64,000 nucleotides of DNA from Streptomyces sannanensis. GTDB lineage: Bacteria > Actinomycetota > Actinomycetes > Streptomycetales > Streptomycetaceae. The first letter of the stretch is position 1. Each line of letters starts with the position of its first letter. The translations under genes and the position numbers were made by a program. Below are positions 41,373-50,900 of the stretch, in pieces. The notes under the pieces are model-generated. The model ran no database searches. It worked only from the letters and a program-made list of their open reading frames with translations, and was not told where the DNA came from. The stretch spans positions 4,774,001 through 4,838,000 of the forward strand of contig NZ_BAAAYL010000001.1 in the NCBI RefSeq assembly GCF_039536205.1, written 5' to 3'.

Positions 41373-43913
41373 GTGTTGGTGAAAGAGCTGTGGCTCCGGC
41401 GGCGAAGCCGGCTCGTGGCCTCTTGCGTGGCGCTTTCGACGGCGCTGACGACGCTCGGCGTCGCCGCGGCGGCGGCCGAGAAGGCCGAGAAAAGCGGTGG
41501 TGACGGCGTCGCCGTCTCGGCGCTGGCGAAGGCGAAGTCCTCCGGGAAGCCGGTGGAGATCACGGAGCACAGGACGCCGTACGCGGAGGTGCACGCGAAT
41601 CCGTCCGGCACGCTGACGGTGACGACGCACCTGACGCCGGTGCGGGTACGTCAGGGCCGGACGTGGGTGCCGGTCGACACGGACCTGGTGACCGACAAAG
41701 GCCGGGTGCGGCCCAAGGCCGCCGTGACGGGCCTGGAACTGTCCAGCGGCGGCGACGGCCCGCTGGTGCGGCTCAACGACAAGCAGCACGTACTGGAGAT
41801 GAGCTGGCCGGAGAAGCTGCCCAAGCCGCGTCTGGACGGGCCGGTGGCGACCTACCCCGAGGTACTGCCCGGAGTGGACCTCCAGGTCACCGCCGAGGCG
41901 GAGGGCTTCCAGCAGCTGCTGGTGGTCAAGGATGCCAAGGCCGCGAGGAACCCGAAGCTGAAGAAGATCGCCTACGGCCTCACCGGCACCGGTCTGAAGA
42001 TCGGTGCCGACCGGAACAAGGGCCTGACGGCCGTCGACGCCAGGGGAAAGACGGTCTTCTCCGGACCGGCCCCGCGGATGTGGGACAGCTCGAAGGGGAA
42101 CAAGAAGACGTCGGTCATGCCGGCCGCGGTCTCGGGAAAGACCCTGGAGATCACGCCCGATCAGAAGCTGCTCACCGGCCCTGACACCGTTTACCCGGTC
42201 CATGTGGACCCGTCGTTCAGCACGGGCGTGTACGGAGCGTGGCAAGTGTCCGAGGCGTACCCGGATACGGTCTGGCGGCAGGAGGGTATGTTCGCCGAAC
42301 TCACTACCGCGGCGTACTGGAGCACCGGCAGCACGGTCAGTAGGACGCGCTCGCTCCTCCAGGTGGATGTGCCCTATCTGGGGGGCCAGGTTCTCAACGC
42401 CAAGCTGGTACTCCAGGATCACGCGACGTACTCGGGCGACTGTTCCCTCCACCCCGTGGAGCTCTGGCACACCGGTCGTGCCGGTTCCACGACGACCTGG
42501 AACAACCAGCCCGAATGGAAGACGAAGAACTCCTCGTACGCGTGCCCTAAGGGGACGGTCACCTTGGACGCCACCGGTGCGGCACAGGCGGCCTCGCTGG
42601 GTGACACCACCGTGGTGGACCTGGGGCTGCGCGCCTCGGACACCGTCGAGAACCGACAGCAGAGCAGCCTCAGACGCTTCCTGCTGGAGTCCGCCACGTT
42701 CACTGCGGAGGTCACGTACAACGGCGAGTGCCTCCTTGTGAACGGGGTCGATCACAAGGACACCGACGGCACGTCCTTCACCAAGGAGATGAACTGCGAG
42801 AGCCAGGCATCCGATGTCCGCGTCGAGCCCTATACGAGCAGTGCCGTGACGGGCCAGCTGCTGGCCGGCCCGCACAGCTTCCTGTGCTGGCGCAGCGGTG
42901 ACATGAACGCCGCCGGCAATCGCATCTGGTACTACGTCAAGGGCGATACGTCGAGTGGCTGGACCGACTGGCAGGGCTGGGGCTATGTACCGGCCGACAA
43001 GATCACCGGCGCCGGCGCCGAGCCCTTCCCCGGGCTTCCGGCCTGCCAGGTCCACAACGTCACCCCCGGTCTGATGTCGCCGTGGGACTTCAACTCCGAC
43101 GGCCGTTCCGATGTGGTGGCTCTCCAGGCAGACGGAAACCTCGCCCTGTTTGCGGGCAACGGCAACGGCACCCTCGCGAACAAGACCATGCTGTGGACGG
43201 ACGGCCGGGGTCGGAACTACCTGGACGTGTTCACCGCCGACTTCAACACGGACGGCATCGCCGATATCGCCGCGGTCGACAGCGCGTACAAGTTGTGGTG
43301 GTGGCCGGGCGACGGCAACGGCGGTGTGGCCGATGCGGCTGTTCCGGCGACCGACCCCTTGACCAACAGTCAGACCTATTTCCGTCCGTACCGTAACGTG
43401 CCGTGCCGTGACTTCTTCTCTCTCGACTACAACGGAGACGGAAAGACCGATGTCGGCGCCGTCTGCAGAGTCGACGAACAGGGACTGGACGAGTACCAGT
43501 ACTGGTGGTTCACCGGTGACGGCAAGGGCGGGGTCAACGGCCTCGGATCCGACGACAGCGGACCCGGGGGCGCCACGCCCAACGGCAGTCACACCTCGGC
43601 CGACTTCTTCAGCGACGGCCGCCCCGATGTGGCGGAGATGGATGGATTTGGGAGGCTCTGGCTGAACAAGAACATCGGTGGCGGTGAGCTGAGTCCGCTC
43701 GCGCCCTCGAACCCCTGGCCGGCTGCCGACTTCGGCTCGACGGTGAGCCAGATGTTCTCCGGAGACTTCGACGGTGACCGCAAGGGCGACGTCGCGGCCG
43801 TGGATTCCGCCGGCCGGCTCTGGATGTGGCCCGGTGACGGCAACGGCGGTTTCGGTACCCCGTCGAAGATGTCGACCGCCACGGACTGGGGGAGCTTCAA
43901 GGACCTCATGTGA
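41373..43913 (+). CDS. Large secreted FG-GAP protein with RHS-type N-terminus, paralogue 2
   Basis: About 846 residues with the same domain order as paralogue 1: signal peptide (RLVASCVALSTALTTLGVAA), RHS-type N-terminal region (VSALAKAKSSGKPVEITEHR), DNRLRE-like domain (TTTWNNQPEWK), four-cysteine domain (FLCWRSGDMN, WYYVKGDTSSGW, GWGYVPADK), FG-GAP repeats (DFNSDGRSDV, DFNTDGIADI, DYNGDGKTDV) and the end WGSFKDLM. GTG 41373 is preferred over 41364 because the remnant at 46511 preserves the same GTGTTGG start. The N-terminal region is nearly identical to its paralogues while the DNRLRE part diverges. Confidence 0.85.
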   Translation: MLVKELWLRRRSRLVASCVALSTALTTLGVAAAAAEKAEKSGGDGVAVSALAKAKSSGKPVEITEHRTPYAEVHANPSGTLTVTTHLTPVRVRQGRTWVPVDTDLVTDKGRVRPKAAVTGLELSSGGDGPLVRLNDKQHVLEMSWPEKLPKPRLDGPVATYPEVLPGVDLQVTAEAEGFQQLLVVKDAKAARNPKLKKIAYGLTGTGLKIGADRNKGLTAVDARGKTVFSGPAPRMWDSSKGNKKTSVMPAAVSGKTLEITPDQKLLTGPDTVYPVHVDPSFSTGVYGAWQVSEAYPDTVWRQEGMFAELTTAAYWSTGSTVSRTRSLLQVDVPYLGGQVLNAKLVLQDHATYSGDCSLHPVELWHTGRAGSTTTWNNQPEWKTKNSSYACPKGTVTLDATGAAQAASLGDTTVVDLGLRASDTVENRQQSSLRRFLLESATFTAEVTYNGECLLVNGVDHKDTDGTSFTKEMNCESQASDVRVEPYTSSAVTGQLLAGPHSFLCWRSGDMNAAGNRIWYYVKGDTSSGWTDWQGWGYVPADKITGAGAEPFPGLPACQVHNVTPGLMSPWDFNSDGRSDVVALQADGNLALFAGNGNGTLANKTMLWTDGRGRNYLDVFTADFNTDGIADIAAVDSAYKLWWWPGDGNGGVADAAVPATDPLTNSQTYFRPYRNVPCRDFFSLDYNGDGKTDVGAVCRVDEQGLDEYQYWWFTGDGKGGVNGLGSDDSGPGGATPNGSHTSADFFSDGRPDVAEMDGFGRLWLNKNIGGGELSPLAPSNPWPAADFGSTVSQMFSGDFDGDRKGDVAAVDSAGRLWMWPGDGNGGFGTPSKMSTATDWGSFKDLM

Positions 43914-43962
43914 CGCACCTGAACCGCTGGAGGCCAGTCCACACGGGAAGTGGAGGTAGTGG

Positions 43963-46464
43963 GTGTTTGCGAGACGTGTTCCGCACCTGCGAAGAGTTCT
44001 GGCGTCCTGCGCGGCGTTCTCCGTGGTGCTCGGCACCATCGGCGTGGTCGCGTCGGCCGCAGAGCGTGACGGGGAACCGCCCAGGGGCGTCGAGGTGTCG
44101 GCGCTGGCGAAGGCTAAGTCCTCCGGGAAGCCGGTGGAGATCGTCGAGCACCGGACCGAGACGTCCGGGGTGTACGCGAATCCGTCCGGCACGCTGACGG
44201 TGACGACGCACCTGACGCCGGTGCGGGTGCGTCAGGGCCGGGCGTGGGTGCCGGTCGACACGGACCTGGTGACCGACAAGGGCCGGGTGCGGCCCAAGGC
44301 CGCCGTGACGGGCCTGGAACTGTCCAACGGCGGCGAGGGCCCCCTCGTACGGCTGAACGACAAGCAGCACGTGCTGGAGCTGGGCTGGCCGGGGAAGCTG
44401 CCGAAGCCGAAGCTGGACGGTCCGGTGGCCACGTACCCCGAGGTGCTGCCGGGCGTCGATCTGCGGGTCACGGCACAGGCGGAGGGCTTCGCGCAGCTAC
44501 TGGTCGTCAAGGACGCGGGGGCGGCGAAGAACCCGAAGCTGAAGAAGATCGCCTACGGACTGGTCGCGCCCGGCCTGAAGGTGTCCGGTGATCACAAACA
44601 GGGCCTGAAGGCCGTCGACGCCAAGGGCCGCACCGTGTTCACCGGCCCCGCCCCGCGGATGTGGGACAGCTCGAAGGGCCGGAAGAAGGAAGCGGTCATG
44701 TCGGCCGAGGCCACCGTCGGCAGCCTGGCGGTCGTCCCCGACCAGAAGCTGCTCGCGGCCCCGGACACCACCTACCCCGTCTACCTGGATCCCTCGTTCA
44801 CCAAGGCGCCGTCCGCCTGGAACGTGGTCAGGGCGGGGTATCCGGACAGATCCGGCTGGATGTACTCGGACTTCCTGCAGGCGGGGATGGACAACGTCCG
44901 CGGCGCCTATGTCCCGATGCGCACTTTCTTCCAGGTGGACGTTCCATACCTTGCGGGCCGCCAGGTGCTGAGTGCCTCCCTCAGTCTCGTGAACGGCTCC
45001 GGGTCCGGAGGGCAGTGCACTGCCCCCACGGTGGAGATCTGGCACACCGCCCGTGCCACTCCTGCGCACACATGGAACAACCAGCCCGCATGGCTCTCCA
45101 GACTCGCTTGTTCGACAGGGACTTCGGGCATCGACGTCCTGGGGGCGGCACAGGCGGCCGCGCAGAGCGGTACGAACCTGGTGGATCTCGGACTGAGGGC
45201 CACGGCGGCGGGCGAGACCCCGCCGGCAACGAGCTACATGCTCTTCAACGTGGGCTTCGTCCGGCTGACGGCGGAGATCGCCTACAACGGCGAGTGCTTG
45301 CTGCGAGACCAGGTGTCCTACCAGGACCCCGACAGCAACTCCTTCAGAACGGAGCTGAGCTGCGAGAGCCAGGCCTCGGACGTCAGGATCGAACCGTACG
45401 GCACCTCGCAGGTGACCGGGCAACTGCTGGCCGGTCCGCACGGCTTCGTGTGCTGGCGCAGCGGTGACATGAACGGTGCGGGCAATCGCATCTGGTACTA
45501 CGTCAAGGGTGATACGTCCTCTGGCTGGACGAGCTGGCAGGGCTGGGGCTACGTTCCGGCCGACAAGATCATCGGCGCCGGACCTGAGCCGTTCCCGGGA
45601 CTGCCGGCCTGCAATGTCCACAGCCTCACCCCGGGCCTGTTCGCGCCGCAGGACTTCAACTCCGACGGCCTGTCCGATGTGGTGGCCCTCCAGTCCGATG
45701 GCAACCTGGCCCTGCATCCGGGCAACGGCAACGGCACTCTGGCGAACAAGCGCCTCATCTGGTCCGACGGCCGGGGCAGCGGCTACAAGGAGGTCTTCAC
45801 CGCGGACCTCGACACCGACGGCAGGGGAGACATCGCGGCCGTCGACAGCGGCAATCGTGTCTGGTGGTGGCCGGGGGACGGCAACGGCGGAGTCGCCGGC
45901 GCCGCTCTGCCCCTGACCGACGAGGTCAGCCACCTCCAGGGAACCTTCGCGGAGGGATGGGGGCCGCCGCGGTGCAAGAACTTCTTCTCGGCCGATTTCG
46001 ACGGCGACGGAAAGGGCGACATCGCCGCCGTGTGCGGTGTCATGGAGATCGACCCTGACACGGACGTCCTGTGGTGGTGGCGCGGCAATGGAAACGGTGA
46101 GTACGCGCCCGCCGGATACATGTCGGACCACCAGTTCTACCAACCGGCCCTTGCCACGGACTTCAACGTCGACGGCCGCATGGACCTGGCGGCCGCGCTG
46201 TCCGGCGGAAGTCTTCATCTGCTGGGCGGCAACGGCCTCGGACGCTGGGACTACGGCACGCTGCAGACCTGGCCGGCGGCCGGCTTCGGCACGGTGAGCA
46301 ACGTTTTCTCGGGCGACTTCAATGGCGACCGCAGGGGTGATCTGGCCGCAGTGGATTCCGCCGGCTCCCTCTGGTGGTGGCCCGGCGACGGAAACGGAAA
46401 GTACGGCGCCCCGTCGAAGATGTCGACCGCCACGGACTGGGGATCCGCAAAGGACCTCATGTGA
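43963..46464 (+). CDS. Large secreted FG-GAP protein with RHS-type N-terminus, paralogue 3
   Basis: 833 residues, same architecture: a shortened signal peptide (VLASCAAFSVVLGTIGVVAS), an RHS-type region (VSALAKAKSSGKPVEIVEHR), a DNRLRE-like domain (PAHTWNNQPAWL), a four-cysteine domain (FVCWRSGDMNGAGNRIWYY), FG-GAP loops (DFNSDGLSDV, DLDTDGRGDI, DFDGDGKGDI) and the end WGSAKDLM. The GTG start at 43963 sits behind GGAGG (43952-43956). Only 49 bp separate it from paralogue 2 and no terminator lies between, so the two may be one transcript. Confidence 0.85.
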   Translation: MFARRVPHLRRVLASCAAFSVVLGTIGVVASAAERDGEPPRGVEVSALAKAKSSGKPVEIVEHRTETSGVYANPSGTLTVTTHLTPVRVRQGRAWVPVDTDLVTDKGRVRPKAAVTGLELSNGGEGPLVRLNDKQHVLELGWPGKLPKPKLDGPVATYPEVLPGVDLRVTAQAEGFAQLLVVKDAGAAKNPKLKKIAYGLVAPGLKVSGDHKQGLKAVDAKGRTVFTGPAPRMWDSSKGRKKEAVMSAEATVGSLAVVPDQKLLAAPDTTYPVYLDPSFTKAPSAWNVVRAGYPDRSGWMYSDFLQAGMDNVRGAYVPMRTFFQVDVPYLAGRQVLSASLSLVNGSGSGGQCTAPTVEIWHTARATPAHTWNNQPAWLSRLACSTGTSGIDVLGAAQAAAQSGTNLVDLGLRATAAGETPPATSYMLFNVGFVRLTAEIAYNGECLLRDQVSYQDPDSNSFRTELSCESQASDVRIEPYGTSQVTGQLLAGPHGFVCWRSGDMNGAGNRIWYYVKGDTSSGWTSWQGWGYVPADKIIGAGPEPFPGLPACNVHSLTPGLFAPQDFNSDGLSDVVALQSDGNLALHPGNGNGTLANKRLIWSDGRGSGYKEVFTADLDTDGRGDIAAVDSGNRVWWWPGDGNGGVAGAALPLTDEVSHLQGTFAEGWGPPRCKNFFSADFDGDGKGDIAAVCGVMEIDPDTDVLWWWRGNGNGEYAPAGYMSDHQFYQPALATDFNVDGRMDLAAALSGGSLHLLGGNGLGRWDYGTLQTWPAAGFGTVSNVFSGDFNGDRRGDLAAVDSAGSLWWWPGDGNGKYGAPSKMSTATDWGSAKDLM

Positions 46465-46510
46465 ACAGCAATCGCGCAAGGCAGTGAGTCAGGGAAAGGT
46501 GGTAACAGCC

Positions 46511-46622
46511 GTGTTGGGCAAGGAAATCGGCCTATACGCAGAAGCAGGATCGTGGCATCCTGCGTGGCCTTCTCGGTGGCGCTGACGACGCTCGGCATCG
46601 CAGCATCGGCCGCCGCCAGCAG
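46511..46622 (+). pseudogene. Frameshifted 5' remnant of a fourth FG-GAP paralogue
   Basis: GTGTTGGGCAAGGAAATCGG then, after a one-base loss near 46535, a frame encoding RRSRIVASCVAFSVALTTLG followed by IAASAAAS. It corresponds codon for codon to the signal peptide of paralogue 2 (RRRSRLVASCVALSTALTTL). Homology ends at about 46622, where an orphan RHS tip on the other strand begins. Confidence 0.85.
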
Positions 46623-47045
46623 CTTCGCTTGCCGGTGTACTTCCTGCAAACTGCTTCCCGCCCCGAATTGGTCAGGGAGTCGTTCCAGTCATTCCTGAAT
46701 CGGCGGTTTTTGTTCCAGTTCCTGAAGTCATTGGCTACGGTCTGCACGCCCCACCCGGCAAGCTCACAGGTGGCAAACCTGCCACCGGAGGCGCCGCAGC
46801 GCTTGAGGGTCTTTCTGGGAGTCCGTACCGCCGTCCACATCCTCTTTATGGTCCTGGCTCGACCAAATGGAACGACAAGTCCGACCGCTCCGATCGCAAA
46901 CTTTCCGGACCAGTAGATGGAGCGCCGGTTCGGATTCCGGCCGACCCTGGTCATCTTGTTGGTGAACCGGTTCCATTGTTTCTTGAACCAGTTCCTTCCG
47001 TCGAGGTCGTACTGGTTGACGGGGTCGCCGGGGTAGCCGTAGCGG
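46532..47045 (-). pseudogene. Orphan RHS C-terminal tip
   Basis: On the minus strand RHS homology starts at NRYGYPGDPVNQYDLDGRNW, the end of an RHS core, and runs into about 130 residues of non-core tip (FKKQWNRFTNKMTRVG, IYWSGKFAIGAVGLVVPFGR, CELAGWGVQTVANDFRNWN). The RHS core upstream is absent. The frame stays open into the antisense of the fourth-paralogue remnant, so the natural end is probably near 46625. This is the typical form of a displaced toxin cassette. Confidence 0.7.
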
Positions 47046-47282
47046 TTGGTGAGCGACGACACCGACCGCCGCGAGCGATGCGGATGCCGGCGCGCGGGAC
47101 AGGCCAGCCGGCCAGGGGGGCGTCACTCTTCTTCGAGGAGATCTGGGGAGCGCGCTCCCCGGCGCCGATCGGCTCTGGCGCAGAAGCCGGGAAAGCTTCG
47201 TGATGTTCCCGAGGTTCCCGCACCGCCGTATGTCGTCGCATCTGTCCATCGCCTGTGGCCGTCGTACCGAGAGGGTTCACTA
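47046..47282. other. Intergenic stretch without recognised gene
   Basis: About 237 bp between the orphan RHS tip and the membrane protein gene. Short open frames on both strands resemble nothing I recognise; it is probably debris from the same rearrangement. Confidence 0.5.
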
Positions 47283-47792
47283 TCATGACGACGGCCCCGC
47301 ATGTCGCCCCTTCGGCCTTTTGGCCAGTCCGCGAAGGTACGCGCCGGTCGGCCAGACGACTGGCGACCATAGACAGTAGGCAGCGACCAATACGGCCACA
47401 ATGAGGAACCCAGGTGCCAAGAGAAATTGACCAACAGCCTTGACTCTGCCGATCACGCCTCCTGCACCCTGCAGGAGGCCGGAGGCAAAGATACAAAAAG
47501 CGCTTAGGACCAGGAGGTGAAGTCCAGCCGTAAAGCGGGACCAGGGCCCGGTCGGCCTGATGCTCGCACTTGGCGAGATGAACACAGGTGCCACCACAGG
47601 AGCTAAGGCGGCATAGAGGAATACGGCGATCGAAACAATGATGGTCGATGTACGTGAAACGTATCCCAGAAGATGATCAATGAACCCCCCCGGCTGTGTC
47701 GCCGCAGCACCGGCTGCCCCTACGAGTAGCAGCCACATATAAGCCAGGCAGAGAGCCACCCGATTTCGCGTATTCCTGTCCGCATCGCTCAT
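47283..47792 (-). CDS. Membrane protein, possible RHS immunity protein
   Basis: A 169-residue protein with about four transmembrane helices (about 13-33, 50-75, 88-112 and 122-145) and a short basic C-terminus (KRPKGRHAGPSS). No family recognised. It lies directly downstream of the RHS gene in the same direction, the standard place for an immunity gene, and an RHS tip with hydrophobic segments would need a membrane immunity protein. Against this, a strong hairpin separates the two. The function is inference only. Confidence 0.55.
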   Translation of the reverse strand: MSDADRNTRNRVALCLAYMWLLLVGAAGAAATQPGGFIDHLLGYVSRTSTIIVSIAVFLYAALAPVVAPVFISPSASIRPTGPWSRFTAGLHLLVLSAFCIFASGLLQGAGGVIGRVKAVGQFLLAPGFLIVAVLVAAYCLWSPVVWPTGAYLRGLAKRPKGRHAGPSS

Positions 47793-47838
47793 GGTTTCCT
47801 CGTCTTCTCCTGCCGCTGTTCAAGAGCAGATCTCGGGT

Positions 47839-47875
47839 GACCGGGTGGCGCAGCGATAAGGCGCGCCACCCGGTC
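47839..47875 (-). terminator. Terminator after the RHS gene
   Basis: Perfect 13-bp stem GACCGGGTGGCGC with an 11-nt loop, 40 nt past the RHS stop. Confidence 0.8.
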
Positions 47876-47915
47876 CCCTATCATCGCTCAAAGACGCGGT
47901 TGCGGGTGCAGTGTC

Positions 47916-50900
47916 CTAACAGTGACCTCGGCGAGCGTAGCGGCCAAGATGCCACCCCGCCCCCATGGTCATGGCTCCGCCGACCACGTCTCCGTTCACG
48001 CTCTTGCCTCGCACGACGTAGCCAGCCGTAGAGACAGCGCCCCAGAGCCCTGCTCCATAGGAGAGGCAGCCTCTGATAGATCGGCCGTTGACTCGTGGTG
48101 CCCTGTGCTTACCCGCGCGCGCGTAGCGGCTGATGGAGCGGACCCTCGGTGCCGCGTGTCTGGCGGCCCGCACAGCTCGTACGGCGCGGTAGGCGCGGTA
48201 TCCCCGTATGCCCCATGCGACTGCGCCGACGCCAGGGATGAAGCCGGCGGCGGTCAGTGCGATGTCCCACTTATATTTCCAGGCAACCCGACCAACCTTC
48301 TTGACACCGCGCTTTATTTTGCTCCACCAGCTCTTGCCGTCGAGGTCGAACTGGTTGACCGGGTCGCCGGGGTAGGCGTAGGCGTTGTCGCCGCCACCGT
48401 AGACGGGGTCGATGGAGAGGAAGCGTCCGGTGTTCGGGTTGTAGAGGCGGACGCCCATGAGGGTGAGGCCGGTGAGGGTCTCGGTGGAGCGCTGCTTGGC
48501 CCCGAGCCAGTTGTAGCGGGTGGCCGCCTGGCCGGCGCGTGGGTTGCCGTACTCGTCGCCGTCCAGGGCCACGGGCGCCTTGCTGGTGTCCAGCGGGAGC
48601 TGGAGCGCGACGTCACCATGGATGGTGGTGAGGTGCAGGACGGCGTCGCCGGTCTTGCTGGTGGTGGCCGCCAGGTCGCCGGTCGCCGAGCTCACATTGC
48701 GGGTCATGGTGCCCGTGGCGGTGTCCTCGACGATCCACCGCGGGTTGTCACCGTCGCCCGCGTAGTGGTTGAGCTTGGAACCAGTCTGGGTCCAGGTGCT
48801 GCCGCTGCCCGTTTCGACCTTCCAGGAACGGAAGCGCAGGTCGGCGTCGAGCTGCCAGGTCTGACGCTTGCCACCGGAAATCTGCTGGTAGGCCAGGTCG
48901 TTGGCGTAGTAGCCGATGGTGCTCCCGGGCAGGGCGGTGGTGCGGCCGAAGGCGTCGTAGGTGTAGCCGGTGTCGATGAGCCGGTCGGCGCTGTCGTAGG
49001 TGTGGCTGGTGGTGATGCCTCCCGTGGTGGTGCAGTCCAGGCCAGGGGCCGCTGTCGTGGTGGTGCGGGTCTTGCGGTTGGTACGCCCGTCGAAGGTGTA
49101 GCTGCGCCGCTCGCAAACGGTGTCCGCGGTGTCCTCGACGGTGACCAGGCGGCCGATCGCGTCGTAACGGTAGGTCTGGTCGGACCAGCCGTCGTGCGAG
49201 GCGACCTGCCCGTGGATGGACTCTGTCACGGTGTCGGAGTAGACGACCGTACCGTCGCTGTCGCGGGTATAGGTCCGCTGCAGCGTGCTGCCGGTGGTCT
49301 CCTTGGTGACCGTGAGGGTGTAACCGCCGGGCAGCTTCTCGGTCCTGACCTGACCCTCGGCGTCATAGGTGGCCTGGAAGGCGCCGGCGACGGAGTCGGT
49401 GGTCTTGGTGGCCAGACCGCGCGGCTCGACGGTGTGATCGTAGGTGTAGGTGACGGTTGACGGCACGTTGTCACCGACCTTGACCGGCCTGTTCAGCAGG
49501 TCGTACTCGGTTGTGGTGACACCGCCGTCGGCGTCGGTATAGGAGATGGGGCGGCCGAGTTTGTCGTACGCCTTGGTGATCGTTCCGCCGGTCGGTGAAG
49601 TGGTCTTGACGGCCTGGCCGGTGGCCGGGTCGTACTCGGTGGTGGACTCCGGCACCGCCTGGCCGACGCCGCCCGTGACGGCGACCTTGGTCTGCCGTCC
49701 TGCGTTGTCGTACGTGGTCGTGGTGGTGCGGGTGACGCCGTTGGCCGTCTCGATGGCCTTGGCCGGGTTGCCCCACCAGTTGTACTCGGTGGTCGTGGTC
49801 GGCAGCTGAGTCGGGTTGGTGCCGCCGCCGGTGATGGCACCGGCCGGGCCGGTGGAGCACACCAGGTCGGCCCATTCCGGGCGGCCCTGGCAGGTGCCCG
49901 TTCCGCTCGCGGACCAGTACGTGGTCAACCGGGTCGAGGTGTCCGTGCCGGTCGCGCCGGGCAGGAGCTGCTTGGTGACGCGCCCCTGGGCGTCGTACTC
50001 GGTGGTCTCGGTGATCGCGAGGCCACCGGGGTCCTTGATGGTCTTCGTCGGCAGGCCGAGCGCCCAGTCGTAAACCGTCTGCCGAGCCCGGGCCTCACCG
50101 AGCACGGTGGGGTGCTCCCGGACCTGGGCGCCGGTCGTGGTCTTGGTGATCTGGTCCTTGACCTTCGCCGTTCCGTCGGTGGGCCGACCGGCGTCGTACT
50201 CGTTGACCGTCCAGGTGCGGGCGGTGACAGACGTACCCGCGGGAACCAGGGTGGTGGTTCCGGACTTCAGGTCAGCCGCGAGGTCGACGCGCCGCAGCGG
50301 GCCGAACTCCTCCAGCTCACGGGTGCCGTTCTCGTCGTAGACGGACCTCGTGGTGAGCAGGTCGGCACGCTCGGCGCTGGTGAGCTGGCCGATGCCCAGA
50401 TCGGCCTGAAGCGCCCTGTCGGCCGCGGTGGCGCCCAGGGCGACGGCCCGGTTGACGGCGCTGAGTTCGCGGACCTTGTTACCGAACCGGTCGTACTCCG
50501 TGGTGGTGATGTGCCCGCCAGGAGTTGCCGCGTTGACGGTCCGTCCCGACACGCCCATGTAGGTGACCTCGGCACGGGCGTAGGAGCTGGCCGTCAGGCC
50601 ACTGCCTTCGTTGGACGCGGGGACGACATCGGCCGGGAAGACAGCGGTGGCGTCCGTCGGCGCGTCGAGCTGGCCCCACGTCTTCACGTCAGCCGCACCC
50701 ATCTTGTACGGCGCTGCCGTACCGGTGAGCGGAACGTCGTAGACGACGGAAGTCGTCGCGGTGCCCTCCTGGACGTCGCTGGTGCCCTGCTTCAGGCCGG
50801 AGCGGGACGCATTGAGAAGCATGCCTTCACCGGTGGTGGCGGCGTTGCCGGCCTTGCCGTAGGTGAAGGACCAGGGAAGTTCACCGGCCGGGGTCAGACC

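Noticed and set aside
40422..44192. A 1256-codon minus-strand frame across the FG-GAP genes
   Set aside because: It overlaps two genes with clear signal peptides and domains and spans their intergenic region; no recognisable protein results.
46511..46622. A short real gene with a signal peptide
   Set aside because: The frame that starts at GTG 46511 leaves the signal-peptide frame after eight codons; alignment with paralogue 2 shows a one-base loss.
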